A DNA stretch of 64,000 nt from Pseudobdellovibrionaceae bacterium (lineage in GTDB: Bacteria > Bdellovibrionota > Bdellovibrionia > Bdellovibrionales > Bdellovibrionaceae). The notes below the pieces were generated by a model. It saw only the letters and a program-made list of their open reading frames with translations, searched no databases and had not been told where the DNA came from. Shown piece after piece: positions 19,520-33,319 of this stretch. The translations under genes and the position numbers were made by a program. The stretch is from contig JAHBUW010000003.1 in the NCBI GenBank assembly GCA_019637875.1, positions 248,001 to 312,000 of the forward strand, in the 5' to 3' direction. Every line of letters begins with the position of its first letter. Within the stretch, counting starts at the first letter, position 1.

Positions 19520-19737
19520 CTTGATTTTCCTTCACCCTCACCCGAGAGGATGAGCCTTCGGATTTCCCGTCAGTTTGCTTTTTCTTCTTTTGGCGGGACC
19601 TCCGCCACGCCAGGATGGCGTATTCATTGGCGGCGAGGCCTGGAGGGCCGTGTCCCGCCAAAAGAAGAGAAAGGAAAGTGATGGGAAATCCGAAGGCCAC
19701 CCGGAGCCCCTCCCCACGAGGGCGAAGGAAAACCAAG
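19520..19737. repeat. Giant nested inverted repeat between rpsG and fusA
   Basis: A 218-base imperfect palindrome. Three nested arm pairs: 19520-19539 with 19718-19737 (18 of 20), 19555-19572 with 19679-19696 (17 of 18), and 19578-19599 with 19652-19673 (21 of 22, around TTTTGGCGGGAC). The centre holds shorter pairs (CTCC/GGAG, CCAGG/CCTGG). More inverted pairs follow at 19754-19768 with 19789-19803 and a perfect 16-base palindrome at 19818-19833. The spacer 19417-19835 holds no gene. Architecture resembles an ERIC-like or MITE-like element; family unknown. Confidence 0.85.
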
Positions 19738-19835
19738 CGCCCCAAACGACAACGGCCCCTTCACGTCAATCCCCAGAGAACCCGGGAGCTGACGAGAAGA
19801 GGCCGGTGCCTGTTCTCGGATTTCTAGAAATCCAA

Positions 19836-20309
19836 TTACCAGTTGTAGTGCGAGAAAGCCTTGTTCGCTTCCGCCATACGGTGAACATCTTCGCGCTTTT
19901 TGATCGCGTTACCGCGATTGTTGTAAGCGTCGAGGATTTCGCCGGCCAGGCGCTTCGAGAAGTCTTTTTCGCCACGAGCACGCGAGTACTCGATCAGCCA
20001 ACGCATCGACAGCGCCAGACGGCGCGAGGGACGAACGTCAACGGGAACTTGGTAAGTCGCACCACCAACGCGGCGGCTGCGGACTTCCAGCGAGGGCTTA
20101 CAGTTCTCAAGAGCTTTCTTGAGGACCGCAACGGGCTCTTCGCCAGCCACTTTGTCTTTCAGTTCATCCAATGCTCCGTAGAACATCTTCTGAGCGATCG
20201 CCTTGCGACCTTGCAGCATCATCTTGTTGATGAATTTCGCGATCACGATGTCTTTGTAGACGGGATCTGGAATGACTTCGCGTTTAAATGTCTTTTTACG
20301 ACGTGACAT
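19836..20309 (-). CDS. rpsG: 30S ribosomal protein S7
   Basis: A 157-residue head-assembly initiator. The start at 20309 ([16 protein letters not shown]) is preceded by GGAG; a longer frame to 20372 is not family-like. Seen: [16 protein letters not shown] and [17 protein letters not shown] perfect palindrome (GGATTTCTAGAAATCC) lies three bases past its stop. Confidence 0.98.
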   Translation of the reverse strand: MSRRKKTFKREVIPDPVYKDIVIAKFINKMMLQGRKAIAQKMFYGALDELKDKVAGEEPVAVLKKALENCKPSLEVRSRRVGGATYQVPVDVRPSRRLALSMRWLIEYSRARGEKDFSKRLAGEILDAYNNRGNAIKKREDVHRMAEANKAFSHYNW

Positions 20310-20405
20310 GATCAATCTCCAAAAGTTTGTCCGGTGTCTAACCCGGATCAAGTCTGTTCGGCCGCCTCTCAATTTGAGCGGCCGAAACCTGAGTTAGATA
20401 ACGAA

Positions 20406-20780
20406 TTACTTCTTCGGGCGTTTCGCGCCGTACTTCGAACGTGCGCGCAAGCGACCGTTCACACCTTGCAGGTCGAGGACGCCGCGGACGATGTGGTAAC
20501 GCACACCGGGCAGATCCTTCACACGACCACCACGGATCAAGACCACGCTGTGCTCTTGAAGGTTGTGACCGATGCCGGGGATGTACGAGATGACCTCGTA
20601 TCCGTTCGACAAACGAACTTTCGCCACCTTACGGAGGGCCGAGTTCGGCTTCTTGGGAGTTGTCGTGTAAACACGAGTGCAAACTCCACGACGCTGCGGG
20701 CACTTCATCAGCGCCGGAGACTTCGTATCGTTCTTCTGGACTGTCCGCTCTTTGCGGATCAGCTGGTTGATCGTAGGCAT
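20406..20780 (-). CDS. rpsL: 30S ribosomal protein S12
   Basis: A 124-residue decoding-centre protein. The start at 20780 ([12 protein letters not shown]) has AGGAG. The streptomycin-related lysines in [11 protein letters not shown] and [13 protein letters not shown] are the wild-type residues. First gene of the str operon. Confidence 0.98.
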   Translation of the reverse strand: MPTINQLIRKERTVQKNDTKSPALMKCPQRRGVCTRVYTTTPKKPNSALRKVAKVRLSNGYEVISYIPGIGHNLQEHSVVLIRGGRVKDLPGVRYHIVRGVLDLQGVNGRLRARSKYGAKRPKK

Positions 20781-20910
20781 TTCTGCTCCTGTAGCTCTCT
20801 GTTGGGACGCGCTTTCGCGGGCCCTCTGTCTTTCGACACGCTTCACTTCAACCGACTCTGGATCTTCCGGTACCGATCCGAGCTTTGTCCGGTTGAAATT
20901 ACTCAACGAG

Positions 20911-20939
20911 TTTATTCCGGAAAACTAAGGCCCGGACAA
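20911..20939 (-). promoter_or_regulatory. Predicted promoter of the str operon
   Basis: On the minus strand, TTGTCC (20934-20939), a 17-base spacer and AATAAA (20911-20916). It lies just past the rpoC terminator and 130 bases before rpsL, the expected place. Each box matches consensus at four of six positions. Confidence 0.55.
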
Positions 20940-20980
20940 TAGCCAGCGGGGTTGGGGGCGTCAAGACGTGAGAACGAAAA

Positions 20981-21002
20981 AAGCCAAGGTTCCCCTTGGC
21001 TT
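20981..21002 (-). terminator. Terminator of the rpoBC transcript
   Basis: A 9-bp perfect stem (AAGCCAAGG/CCTTGGCTT, 4-nt loop) is followed on the minus strand by a T-run, 60 bases after the rpoC stop. Confidence 0.92.
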
Positions 21003-21063
21003 TTCCGCTCTGGAGCCGCCCTTCCGGACAGCCCCAGATCTCTTATAAACGAACTGGCAATCG

Positions 21064-25188
<4,125 letters not shown>

Positions 25189-25267
25189 GGTTACTCCTCT
25201 TGTTGTTTAAAAACGTTCCAAAAACTTCGCGGGGGCACGGGGCTCTTTCGAGCCCCTGTCAGATCAG

Positions 25268-28200
25268 CTAGTGAGCCTGATCCGTCGGAGGAGCGTCGTC
25301 GCTGTCACCAGCAGGTCCGCCCTCGTCTCCGCCACCGTCGCCTTCATCATCGCCCTCGTCATCCGAAGCATCGTCCGCTTCGTCCGCCGCCGACTCCGCC
25401 TCGACCGCGACATCGCGATCGGGACGAACGGTGCGTGCCGTGGGTCCTTCCGAAAGCATCATCGAGGGTTCACCTTCATCGATCATGTCGCCGTCATCCG
25501 TGAGGATGTCCGATTCCATGAGTTCAATGTTCAGTGCCAGAGACTGAAGCTCTTTCACCAAGACGTTGAACGATTCCGGCAATCCGGGTTCGAGGATGTT
25601 TTCACCCTTCACGATGCTCTCGTACATCCGAGTCCGGCCCGCGACGTCATCCGACTTCACGGTCAAGAACTCTTGCAGCGAGTATGCGGCACCGTAGGCC
25701 TCGATCGCCCAGACTTCCATCTCCCCGAGACGCTGACCACCGAACTGAGCTTTACCACCCAGAGGCTGTTGCGAAACGAGCGAGTACGGCCCAATCGACC
25801 GCGCGTGGATCTTCTCTTCGACCAAGTGGTGAAGCTTCAGCATGTACATGATTCCGACCGTGACGGGGTTCTTGAAGGGTTCTCCAGAACGTCCATCGAA
25901 CAGAATCATCTGACCCGTGGTGGGCATGTTCGCGCGCTCGAGCAGCTCTTTCACGTCGGTCTCACGAGCACCGTCGAACACGGGAGTTCCGACGTGGACC
26001 CCGCGTTTCATGGTGTCGATCATGCGTTTGATCGACGCATCGTCTGCGCCTTCAATTTTCTTCGAGATCTCGTCATCCGAGAACACATGCTTCATCTGTT
26101 CACGGGCTTGCGCGCCGTTGAACTTCTCAAGCTGTTCTGCGAGCTGAACGCCCAAGTTGCGTGCGGCCCAACCCAAGTGGACTTCGAGGATCTGACCGAT
26201 GTTCATCCGCGAAGGGACGCCCAAGGGGTTCAGAACCATGTCCACGGGAGTACCGTCCGCCAGGTAAGGCATGTCTTCCACGGGGAGGACTTTCGAGACG
26301 ACCCCTTTGTTTCCGTGACGACCGGCGAACTTATCGCCGACTTGCATCTTACGCTTAATGGCAACGTAGACTTTGACCATCTTGATCACGCCGGGAGGAA
26401 GTTCATCCCCCTTACGCAGACGATCGATCTTGTCGTTGAAGACCATTTTCACGGCTTCCAACTGGTTACGTGCGCCATCCAAGATACGGGTCACTTGGAA
26501 TTCGAGTTCTTGATCCAAGGGGATGTAGGTCAACAGTTCGAAAGGAATCGACTCGAGGTCGTCCGAAGTGATGTCCTGACCCTTGTTCAAGAGTTTCTGG
26601 CTACCGTCCTCGTTCAACAGGACGCCCGTGGTCTTCTTACCGACCAGGATGTCCTTCAGTTTTTCGAGGGCGTTGTTTTTGATCACGTTCTGCTCAACCG
26701 AGAGATCTTTCTCGAGTTTGCGTTTCTTCTCTTCGATGATCGACGCCAAACGTTCATCGCGGTCTGCGCCTTCGCGGCTGTAGACTTGAGCGTCGATGAC
26801 CGTTCCGTAGACGCCCGAGGGCACGCGGAGCGAAGTATCGCGAACGTCGCCGGCTTTTTCACCGAAGATCGCGCGGAGCAGTTTTTCTTCAGGCGACAAC
26901 TGAGTCTCGCCCTTGGGAGTGACTTTACCGACCAGGATCGAGCCGGGACGAACTTCCGCACCGATGCGGATGATCCCCGAGCCGTCGAGATCTTTCAGCG
27001 CTTCTTCACCGACGTTGGCGATATCGCGAGTGATCTCTTCCTTACCCAGCTTGGTATCACGAGCGACGCACTCGAACTCTTCGATGTGGATCGAAGTGTA
27101 GACGTCGTCTTTGATCAGGCGTTCCGAAATCAGGATGGAATCCTCGAAGTTGAAACCCTGCCAAGGAGTGAAGGCGACCATGATATTCTGTCCGAGAGCC
27201 AATTCACCGAGTTCCGTCGACGGACCGTCCGCGATGATGTCGCCCTTACGGACGCGGTCACCGGCGAAGACGATCGGCTTCTGGTTGAAGCTCGTGTTCT
27301 GGTTCGTACGTTGGTACTTGGTCAGGTTGTAGATATCGACGTTCGCGCCGAGCTCTCCACCTTTTGCCAAACGGCGAACCACGATCCGTGCGGCGTCGAC
27401 TTCTTCGACGATCCCGTCGTTCGTCGCCACCACCGAAGTTCCCGAGTCGCGGGCCACCAAGTGCTCAACGCCAGTTCCGACCAGCGGTGCGCGCGAGCGC
27501 AAGAGCGGAACGGCCTGACGTTGCATGTTCGATCCCATGAGGGCGCGGTTGGCATCATCGTGCTCGAGGAACGGAATCAAAGACGCCGCGATCGAGACGA
27601 GCTGCGAAGGCGACACGTCCATGAGAGTGATTTTTTCTTTTTCCGTCACTTCGTATTCACCATCGGCACGGCAAACCGTGTTGTCTGCGGTGATCTCGGT
27701 CACGTAGCCACCATCGCGAGTCGCGGGAGCAATGACTTGCCCTGCTTCTTCCAGTGCCGACATGTACGAGATCTCTTTCGAGACTTTACCTTCGGTCACT
27801 TTGCGGTACGGAGTCTCGATGAAACCGTAGTGGTTAATACGTGCGTAAGTCGCGAGCGAGGCGATCAGACCGATGTTCGGTCCTTCCGGCGTCTCGATCG
27901 GGCAGATACGACCGTAGTGCGTGGGGTGGACGTCACGAACTTCGAAGCCGGCGCGATCACGAGTCAAACCGCCCGGGCCGAGGGCCGACAGACGACGTTT
28001 GTGCGTGATTTCCGACAGCGGGTTCGTCTGATCCATGAACTGCGAGAGCTGCGAAGCGCCGAAGAATTCTTTGACGACGGCGTTGACGGGTTTCGCGTTC
28101 ACGAGATCGTGAGGCATCATCGTTTCCACATCTTGCAGGCTCATACGTTCGCGGATCGCGCGCTCCATACGGACCAGACCGATGCGGTATTGGTTTTCCA

Positions 28201-29617
28201 GAAGTTCACCGACCGAACGGACACGACGGTTACCGAGGTGATCGATATCGTCGACGACGCCGCGACCGTTTTTCAGGTCGATCAGGTGCTTCACGGTGCT
28301 CAAGACATCTTTGTGGGTCAGAGTGCGGTGCTCGGGCGGGCACTCTTCCATCGAGATGTTGAACTTGTGGTTGATCTTGATCCGGCCGACTTCCGAGAGA
28401 TCATACGTCTCGGGATCGAAGAACAAACGCTCGAAGAAGGTGGTGGCCGCTTCCATGGTGGGCGGCTCGCCAGGGCGCAAGTGCTGATAGATCTTCAGGA
28501 GCGCTTCGTCTTTCTGCTGAACTTTATCGACCAGCAGAGTGTTGCGCAGGAACGGACCGACGGTCAGACCGTCAAAGAAGATCAGGTTCAGCTGCTCGAT
28601 ACCCGCTTCCATCGCCTTGAGGATGGTGTTTTTATCGAGCTCTTGGTTCGAGTCCGCGATGATTTCACCGGTCGACTCGTCGATCAAAGGCTTCGCGAGC
28701 ACTTTTCCATCGAGATCTTCGGGATTCACTTCGATCTCTTTCAGATCGAGCGACTGGACTTTTTTAACGACCGCGCGAGTGATACGGCGACCCGCTTTGA
28801 CGAGGACTTCGCCCGACTTGGGATCGAGGATGTCGACCAGCGCACGCTGTCCCGACATACGTTCGATGTCGAGCTGACGGTAGAGTTTCGAGCCGCGAAC
28901 CTGCACGGTGTCGATGTCGTAGAAGTACTCGAGCAGCTGATCGACGTTGTAGCCGAGAGCTTTGAGCAGGATGGTCACCGGGAACTTACGGCGACGATCG
29001 ATACGGACGTGGATCAGATCTTTTTGGTCAAATTCGAAATCGAGCCACGAACCGCGGTACGGAATGACACGCGCGTTGTAGATCAGTTTTCCCGAAGTCG
29101 CGTTCTTACCCGAATCGTGATCGAAGAACACACCCGGCGAACGGTGAAGCTGCGACACAACGACGCGCTCGGTTCCGTTGATGATGAACGAACCGTTCTG
29201 GGTCATCAGCGGGATCTCGCCGAGGTAAACTTCCTGTTCTTTCACGTCGCGGATCGAGCGGGCTTCCGTCTCTTCATCCACGTCGAAGACGATCAGGCGC
29301 AAAGTCACCTTGATCGGCGCCGCGAAGGTCATGCCGCGCTGACGGCACTCATCCACGTCGTACTTCGCCGGCTCGAGCGTGTACGACACGAATTCGAGCG
29401 AAGCGGTGTTATTGAAGTCCGAAATCGGGAACACCGATTTGAAAACGGACTGCAGTCCCACATCCTGGCGGCGGTCGGCATCGACCCCACGCTGCAGGAA
29501 ACCTTCGTACGAGCTCTTCTGGAGTTCGATCAGGTTGGGGATATTGATGACTTGTTTGTTCTTCGCAAAACTTTTGCGAATACGGATGTTCGACGCCGTT
29601 ACGGGAGTCAGGCTCAT
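25268..29617 (-). CDS. rpoB: RNA polymerase beta subunit with acidic C-terminal tail
   Basis: A 1449-residue catalytic subunit. The rifampicin region ([20 protein letters not shown], then [10 protein letters not shown]) is the sensitive type. Switch and sigma-contact regions are intact ([30 protein letters not shown]). Beyond the normal end ([14 protein letters not shown]) there are about 85 extra residues, the last 45 mostly Asp, Glu, Gly and Ala (for example [16 protein letters not shown]). The stop codon and downstream rpoC are normal, so the tail looks genuine. Confidence 0.99.
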   Translation of the reverse strand: MSLTPVTASNIRIRKSFAKNKQVINIPNLIELQKSSYEGFLQRGVDADRRQDVGLQSVFKSVFPISDFNNTASLEFVSYTLEPAKYDVDECRQRGMTFAAPIKVTLRLIVFDVDEETEARSIRDVKEQEVYLGEIPLMTQNGSFIINGTERVVVSQLHRSPGVFFDHDSGKNATSGKLIYNARVIPYRGSWLDFEFDQKDLIHVRIDRRRKFPVTILLKALGYNVDQLLEYFYDIDTVQVRGSKLYRQLDIERMSGQRALVDILDPKSGEVLVKAGRRITRAVVKKVQSLDLKEIEVNPEDLDGKVLAKPLIDESTGEIIADSNQELDKNTILKAMEAGIEQLNLIFFDGLTVGPFLRNTLLVDKVQQKDEALLKIYQHLRPGEPPTMEAATTFFERLFFDPETYDLSEVGRIKINHKFNISMEECPPEHRTLTHKDVLSTVKHLIDLKNGRGVVDDIDHLGNRRVRSVGELLENQYRIGLVRMERAIRERMSLQDVETMMPHDLVNAKPVNAVVKEFFGASQLSQFMDQTNPLSEITHKRRLSALGPGGLTRDRAGFEVRDVHPTHYGRICPIETPEGPNIGLIASLATYARINHYGFIETPYRKVTEGKVSKEISYMSALEEAGQVIAPATRDGGYVTEITADNTVCRADGEYEVTEKEKITLMDVSPSQLVSIAASLIPFLEHDDANRALMGSNMQRQAVPLLRSRAPLVGTGVEHLVARDSGTSVVATNDGIVEEVDAARIVVRRLAKGGELGANVDIYNLTKYQRTNQNTSFNQKPIVFAGDRVRKGDIIADGPSTELGELALGQNIMVAFTPWQGFNFEDSILISERLIKDDVYTSIHIEEFECVARDTKLGKEEITRDIANVGEEALKDLDGSGIIRIGAEVRPGSILVGKVTPKGETQLSPEEKLLRAIFGEKAGDVRDTSLRVPSGVYGTVIDAQVYSREGADRDERLASIIEEKKRKLEKDLSVEQNVIKNNALEKLKDILVGKKTTGVLLNEDGSQKLLNKGQDITSDDLESIPFELLTYIPLDQELEFQVTRILDGARNQLEAVKMVFNDKIDRLRKGDELPPGVIKMVKVYVAIKRKMQVGDKFAGRHGNKGVVSKVLPVEDMPYLADGTPVDMVLNPLGVPSRMNIGQILEVHLGWAARNLGVQLAEQLEKFNGAQAREQMKHVFSDDEISKKIEGADDASIKRMIDTMKRGVHVGTPVFDGARETDVKELLERANMPTTGQMILFDGRSGEPFKNPVTVGIMYMLKLHHLVEEKIHARSIGPYSLVSQQPLGGKAQFGGQRLGEMEVWAIEAYGAAYSLQEFLTVKSDDVAGRTRMYESIVKGENILEPGLPESFNVLVKELQSLALNIELMESDILTDDGDMIDEGEPSMMLSEGPTARTVRPDRDVAVEAESAADEADDASDDEGDDEGDGGGDEGGPAGDSDDAPPTDQAH

Positions 29618-30026
29618 TCAATCTCCTAAAAATTTACCGCCGTTTTTCGCTCTCAGAACGCAAAAAAGCGCGACTCGTTTCCGAATCCCGCTTTCAATTT
29701 GCCAACTTCAAACAAAAAAATGCCGCATCTAATTCCTAGCTTGGTCCCGAGCTGTACGGGCTCGTGACGTTGCTTACACATCGATTGCACGCGAACTCTT
29801 TGAGAGGAGGAAGTTCGCTGAAACCCCACAATACTTCTTGAGAAAAATCGGCTCGCCAAATCGCGCTGAGCTTTCCCAAAAATTATCTTTCACGTTCACT
29901 GGCCAATTTTTTGCATTCCGAGACGCAATTGCCCAATATATCGAGATTTTCCTAAATGTTGAGCACAAAACCAAAAAAGAAACGGAGCCCCATTTGGGAC
30001 TCCGCTCCATAAACCCGAAGGTTCGA
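29618..30026. other. Intergenic region between rplL and rpoB
   Basis: 409 bases without a credible gene. Right end: the rplL terminator. The rest is AT-richer than its neighbours and must carry the rpoBC promoter, since the terminator separates the units. I found no clear -35/-10 pair. One inverted repeat (GCGAACT/AGTTCGC) lies at about 29791-29818. Confidence 0.6.
29983..30004 (-). terminator. Terminator after rplL
   Basis: On the minus strand, a 9-bp stem (CGGAGTCCC/GGGGCTCCG, one G-U pair, loop AAAT) is followed by TTTCTTTTTTGG, about 20 bases past the rplL stop. It could work as an attenuator if rpoBC also depends on read-through. Confidence 0.88.
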
Positions 30027-30401
30027 TTACTTGATTTCGACTTTCGCGCCTGCAGCTTCGAGAGTCTTCTTCATTTTTTCAGCTTCGTCCTTAGTCACGC
30101 CTTCTTTCACAGTCTTGGGCGCGCCTTCGACCAGAGCTTTCGCTTCTGCCAGGCCCAGGCCTGTCAGTGCGCGAACTTCTTTGATCGCGTTGATTTTGTT
30201 CGCGCCGGCATCTTTCAGGATGACGTCGAACGCTGTTTTCTCTTCAGCGGGAGCAGCCGCTCCGCCGCCAGCCGCAGCAACCGCAACGGGTGCAGCAGCC
30301 GAAACGCCCCACTTCTCTTCGAGAAGTTTCACGAGTTCAGCGATTTCCAGGACAGTTTTCTTCGAGAGTTCTTCAACCAATTGGTCGTTTGTCAGAGACA
30401 T
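30027..30401 (-). CDS. rplL: 50S ribosomal protein L7/L12
   Basis: A 124-residue stalk protein that recruits translation factors. The start at 30401 ([15 protein letters not shown]) has GGAGGAA. It shows the N-terminal dimerisation domain, an Ala/Gly-rich hinge (residues 38-55) and the factor-binding C-terminal domain ([20 protein letters not shown]). It follows rplJ in the usual pair. Confidence 0.98.
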   Translation of the reverse strand: MSLTNDQLVEELSKKTVLEIAELVKLLEEKWGVSAAAPVAVAAAGGGAAAPAEEKTAFDVILKDAGANKINAIKEVRALTGLGLAEAKALVEGAPKTVKEGVTKDEAEKMKKTLEAAGAKVEIK

Positions 30402-30463
30402 TTTAAATTCCTCCAAAAATGGATTAAAAAATTACGTTAAATTCAACAGTTTCAATATTCAGA

Positions 30464-30976
30464 CTACTCTTTACGAGCTGCCAGAACGCGGACGAGACTT
30501 GCCGGCGCCTCTTTAAGAGTGCGAGCGAGTTTCGTACCCGGAGCTTGAAGAACTCCCAGGAACTGAGCGCGAAGGACTTCTTTCGACGGAAGAGTCGCCA
30601 GAAAATTGATCTTTGCAGAATCCATTTTCTGTCCGTCCATCACACCGGTTTTCAACTGCAGCAATTCCACGTCTTTCGCGAAAGTTGCCAGAGTTTTTGC
30701 CAGTGCCGAAGCATCTTCGTACGCGAACACAACAGCGTTTGTCCCTTTGAACGAACCCGACAGGGCTTGCTCAATTTCGGGAAAACCCTTGAGTGCACGC
30801 TTCGCCAGAGTGTTCCGGAACACTTTCATCTCGCCCTTCACCGGGTGAAGCTTTTTGCGCAGGTTTGTCACCTGCTCAACCTTCATCCCTTTGAAATCGA
30901 CGAGGAAAGCGGCCTTGGCTTTGCTGAATTTCTCAACAAACACCTGAATCTCTTGCTCTTTTTCTGTACGTAGCAT
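30464..30976 (-). CDS. rplJ: 50S ribosomal protein L10
   Basis: A 170-residue stalk base that binds L12 dimers. Seen: [20 protein letters not shown] and [12 protein letters not shown]. The start has GGAGGA upstream. A long structured leader of 340 bases separates it from rplA, as expected for autoregulation by L10-L12. Confidence 0.97.
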   Translation of the reverse strand: MLRTEKEQEIQVFVEKFSKAKAAFLVDFKGMKVEQVTNLRKKLHPVKGEMKVFRNTLAKRALKGFPEIEQALSGSFKGTNAVVFAYEDASALAKTLATFAKDVELLQLKTGVMDGQKMDSAKINFLATLPSKEVLRAQFLGVLQAPGTKLARTLKEAPASLVRVLAARKE

Positions 30977-31316
30977 GTGGCCATCCTCCTTTCTTGAACG
31001 CCGGGCTCAAAACCCGTGCGAACAGTATTTCAATCAGCTGCGGTGAGACTGGCGTTATGCCAGCTGAGTGGGAGGGAAACCTCACACCTGCTTGTCTCGG
31101 TGGGCCTCCCCCGCGATTCCGGGGGAACTTAAAGACGGAGTCTGCGCTCCGAATACCTACTGTCTATGACCGCAAGCGGTTCTTAACTTGTCTGTGCGCC
31201 TGCCACCAAATGCCCAAACCCTTCGTTGCTCCTCGTCGACGTACCCCAAAGGGTACGCCTTCCTCGTCGCGCCTCGGTCTTGGTCATTTTGTGACCGGCT
31301 TTTTCTTCTCTGCGGA
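30977..31316 (-). promoter_or_regulatory. Long leader of rplJ, probable L10 autoregulatory region
   Basis: 340 bases between the rplA stop and the rplJ start. On the minus strand the part nearest rplJ contains GAGGTTTCCCTCC and CTGGC...GCCAG pairings and a CCCCCGGAATCGCGGGGG stem (about 31106-31123), ending in a strong AAAGGAGG. In many bacteria L10-L12 binds a structured leader here; I infer that role from position. The far part is occupied by a dispersed repeat (31202-31296). Confidence 0.5.
31202..31296. repeat. Dispersed palindromic element, copy A
   Basis: Core at 31221-31276 (CTTCGTTGCTCCTCGTCGAC, then GTACCCC-AAA-GGGTACGCC and a final CGCGCCTCG). It matches a core at 50665-50719 on the opposite strand at roughly 80-85%. 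The core is flanked by an imperfect inverted pair (CCACCAAATGCCCAA near 31203 and TTGGTCATTTTGTG near 31280). Non-coding; function unknown. Confidence 0.75.
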
Positions 31317-32024
31317 CTACTCTTCGCTTTCCGCGCCCGAGACCGCGTTCACGTCCATCTTCACGCCGACACCCATGGTGCTCGACACGGTGATGGAACG
31401 CAGATACGTCCCTTTGGAAGTTTGGGGCTTCGCTTTCATGACGGAACCCATGAAGGCCATAAAGTTCTCTTTCAATTTCGCATCACCCATCGACTTCTTA
31501 CCGATCATGGCGTGCACGATACCGGCTTTATCCACGCGGTAATCGAGCTTCCCTTTTTTCTCGGCCGTCACCGCATCACCGACGTTCATGGTGACGGTGC
31601 CCACTTTCGGGTTCGGCATCAAGCCCCGCGGCCCCAGAACCTTCGCGACTTTCGAAACGGTCGCCATCATGTCCGGAGTTGCGATCGCTTTGTCGAAATC
31701 GAGCCAGCCCTCGTTGATTTTCGCGACGAGATCGTCGCCACCAACGTAGTCCGCACCCGCATTTTTCGCTTCAGCCTCTTTCGGACCTTTTGCGAAAACG
31801 ACGACGCGTACGTTCTTACCCAGACCGTTCGGCAGCGCGATCGCGCCACGGACTTGCTGGTCACCTTGCTTGGGATCGACACCCAGACGAACGGCGACGT
31901 CGATCGATTCATCGAACTTCGCGGTCGCTGCCGCCATCACCGTGGTGAAAGCCGTGTCGACGTTATATTTTTTCTGAGAATCAAAACCCTTGCGGGCATT
32001 TTTCAGACGTTTTCCTTCAGCCAT
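31317..32024 (-). CDS. rplA: 50S ribosomal protein L1
   Basis: A 235-residue L1-stalk protein guiding E-site tRNA exit. Seen: GADYVGGDDLVAKI and the signature VLGPRGLMPNPKVGTVT. It lies 12 bases after rplK. In E. coli L1 represses rplKA translation. Confidence 0.98.
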   Translation of the reverse strand: MAEGKRLKNARKGFDSQKKYNVDTAFTTVMAAATAKFDESIDVAVRLGVDPKQGDQQVRGAIALPNGLGKNVRVVVFAKGPKEAEAKNAGADYVGGDDLVAKINEGWLDFDKAIATPDMMATVSKVAKVLGPRGLMPNPKVGTVTMNVGDAVTAEKKGKLDYRVDKAGIVHAMIGKKSMGDAKLKENFMAFMGSVMKAKPQTSKGTYLRSITVSSTMGVGVKMDVNAVSGAESEE

Positions 32025-32036
32025 AGATCACCAGTC

Positions 32037-32462
32037 CTAATCTGCCAGCTCGAGGCCCATGCTCTTCGCAGTGCCCGCAACTTGAGACATCGCAGATTCA
32101 ACTTTGATACAGTTGAGATCCGGAAGTTTTGTTTCAGCGATTTTCTTGATGTCCGCCGATTTCACCTTACCGACCTTGTCCTTCTGGGGCATTTTCGAAC
32201 CGGATTCCAGTTTCAATGCCTTCTTGAGCAGACTCGACACGGGAGGCGTCTTGGTGATGAATGTGAACGAACGATCCTGATAAACAGTGATGATGATCGG
32301 GATGATCGAATCACCCAACGCCTGCGTGCGGGCGTTGAACTGCTTACAGAATTCCATGATGTTCACACCATGCTGACCAAGTGCCGGTCCCACGGGAGGA
32401 GCCGGATTGGCTTTCCCTGCCGGAATCTGCAGTTTGATCATGCCTGTTACCTTTTTTGCCAT
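32037..32462 (-). CDS. rplK: 50S ribosomal protein L11
   Basis: A 141-residue GTPase-centre protein, the thiostrepton target region. The start at 32462 ([20 protein letters not shown]) has AGGAGAG; a longer frame to 32507 is not family-like. Seen: [18 protein letters not shown]. Normally it follows nusG, but two opposite-strand genes intervene here. Confidence 0.98.
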   Translation of the reverse strand: MAKKVTGMIKLQIPAGKANPAPPVGPALGQHGVNIMEFCKQFNARTQALGDSIIPIIITVYQDRSFTFITKTPPVSSLLKKALKLESGSKMPQKDKVGKVKSADIKKIAETKLPDLNCIKVESAMSQVAGTAKSMGLELAD

Positions 32463-32791
32463 AGCACTTCTCTCCTGCAAATGAGGTCGGCCCCAATGGC
32501 CAACCACCCACTAATCCATTTTTAAAAAACGGTCTTATGAACTCCCACCTCAGAGGGGGCTTGGCAAGGATTGAGCAAAGGAAGAGGTCAGCTTTTACAA
32601 AAATTAACGCATATGCGGCATAGGGCTTGCTCTCCTTCTCCAGCGAATGAGCACAAACACCTTGCCGCAAAGGACGCCCCGGCGCCTGGCAATCTTCCCG
32701 ACAAAGGCGCCCAATCGCGCTCCCTCGCCGGGAAGAGCCCCCATTTCCCCTTAAACTTGATTTAAACAATCCCCCCAAAAAAGGACACCCC
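32463..32791. other. Divergent intergenic region between rplK and an exported-protein gene
   Basis: 329 bases with no credible gene. It must hold the rplKAJL promoter (minus strand) and the promoter of the plus-strand gene at 32792. An AT-rich block (ATTTTTAAAAAAC) lies at 32518-32530 and another at 32596-32606. No -35/-10 pair stands out on either strand. Confidence 0.55.
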
Positions 32792-33295
32792 ATGAGACCC
32801 CCCCAACTTCGGAACCTGATCCTGATCGCCGCCCTCCAAGGACTTTTCACGACCGCCGCTTTTGCCCAAATTCAGGGCCTGCGCATCTCGTGCAACGAAA
32901 GCATCGACTACATCGAGCAAGAAGACTCCATGGACTACAAAGTCGTCACCCAGGGTCAACTCTTGGAAATTAAGGAAAAGGACGGAGTCTACCGCCTGAA
33001 AACCGGAACCGTCGAAGCCGGCGGACTTCAAGATGCCCTGTTTGGCGGCTCTTTGTCGGACTGCCAGGTCAACGCCGCCAATGCCGAATCCAACCCCCCG
33101 CAGTACTTCTTGATGACCGCAAACTGTAAGGGCGACGACCGCGCCAAAGACGGCCCCTTGACCGAAATCTCGATCGCCCGCGCGGCATCGGGCTTTGAAG
33201 TGAAAACGAAGACGACCGTCAACGTCTTCGGCGAAATCAGCGTCAAAGAAAAAACCGATCAGTTCCAGCACTGCTCCGTCGGATTCAACGACTAA
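32792..33295 (+). CDS. Secreted protein of unknown function
   Basis: A 167-residue protein with a signal peptide ending near residue 25 (ALQGLFTTAAFAQ) and an AAGGA ribosome-binding site. The mature part has four cysteines (RISCNES, LSDCQVN, TANCKGD, FQHCSVG) and alternates charged and hydrophobic residues like a beta-rich periplasmic domain. No family is recognised. It is followed 24 bases later by the membrane-protein gene, so the two probably form an operon. They split the usual nusG-rplK junction. Confidence 0.8.
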   Translation: MRPPQLRNLILIAALQGLFTTAAFAQIQGLRISCNESIDYIEQEDSMDYKVVTQGQLLEIKEKDGVYRLKTGTVEAGGLQDALFGGSLSDCQVNAANAESNPPQYFLMTANCKGDDRAKDGPLTEISIARAASGFEVKTKTTVNVFGEISVKEKTDQFQHCSVGFND

Positions 33296-33319
33296 ACCGC
33301 GGAAGGGATTCGAACTCCG

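Noticed and set aside
19518-19745. Small arginine-rich proteins encoded on both strands of the giant palindrome
   Set aside because: Open frames exist on both strands because of the inverted symmetry. They start without ribosome-binding sites and run into neighbouring genes.
25271-29629. A 1452-codon open frame on the plus strand spanning all of rpoB
   Set aside because: It is the exact antisense of a certain gene. GC-rich codon bias leaves this frame free of stops. There is no family match and no ribosome-binding site.
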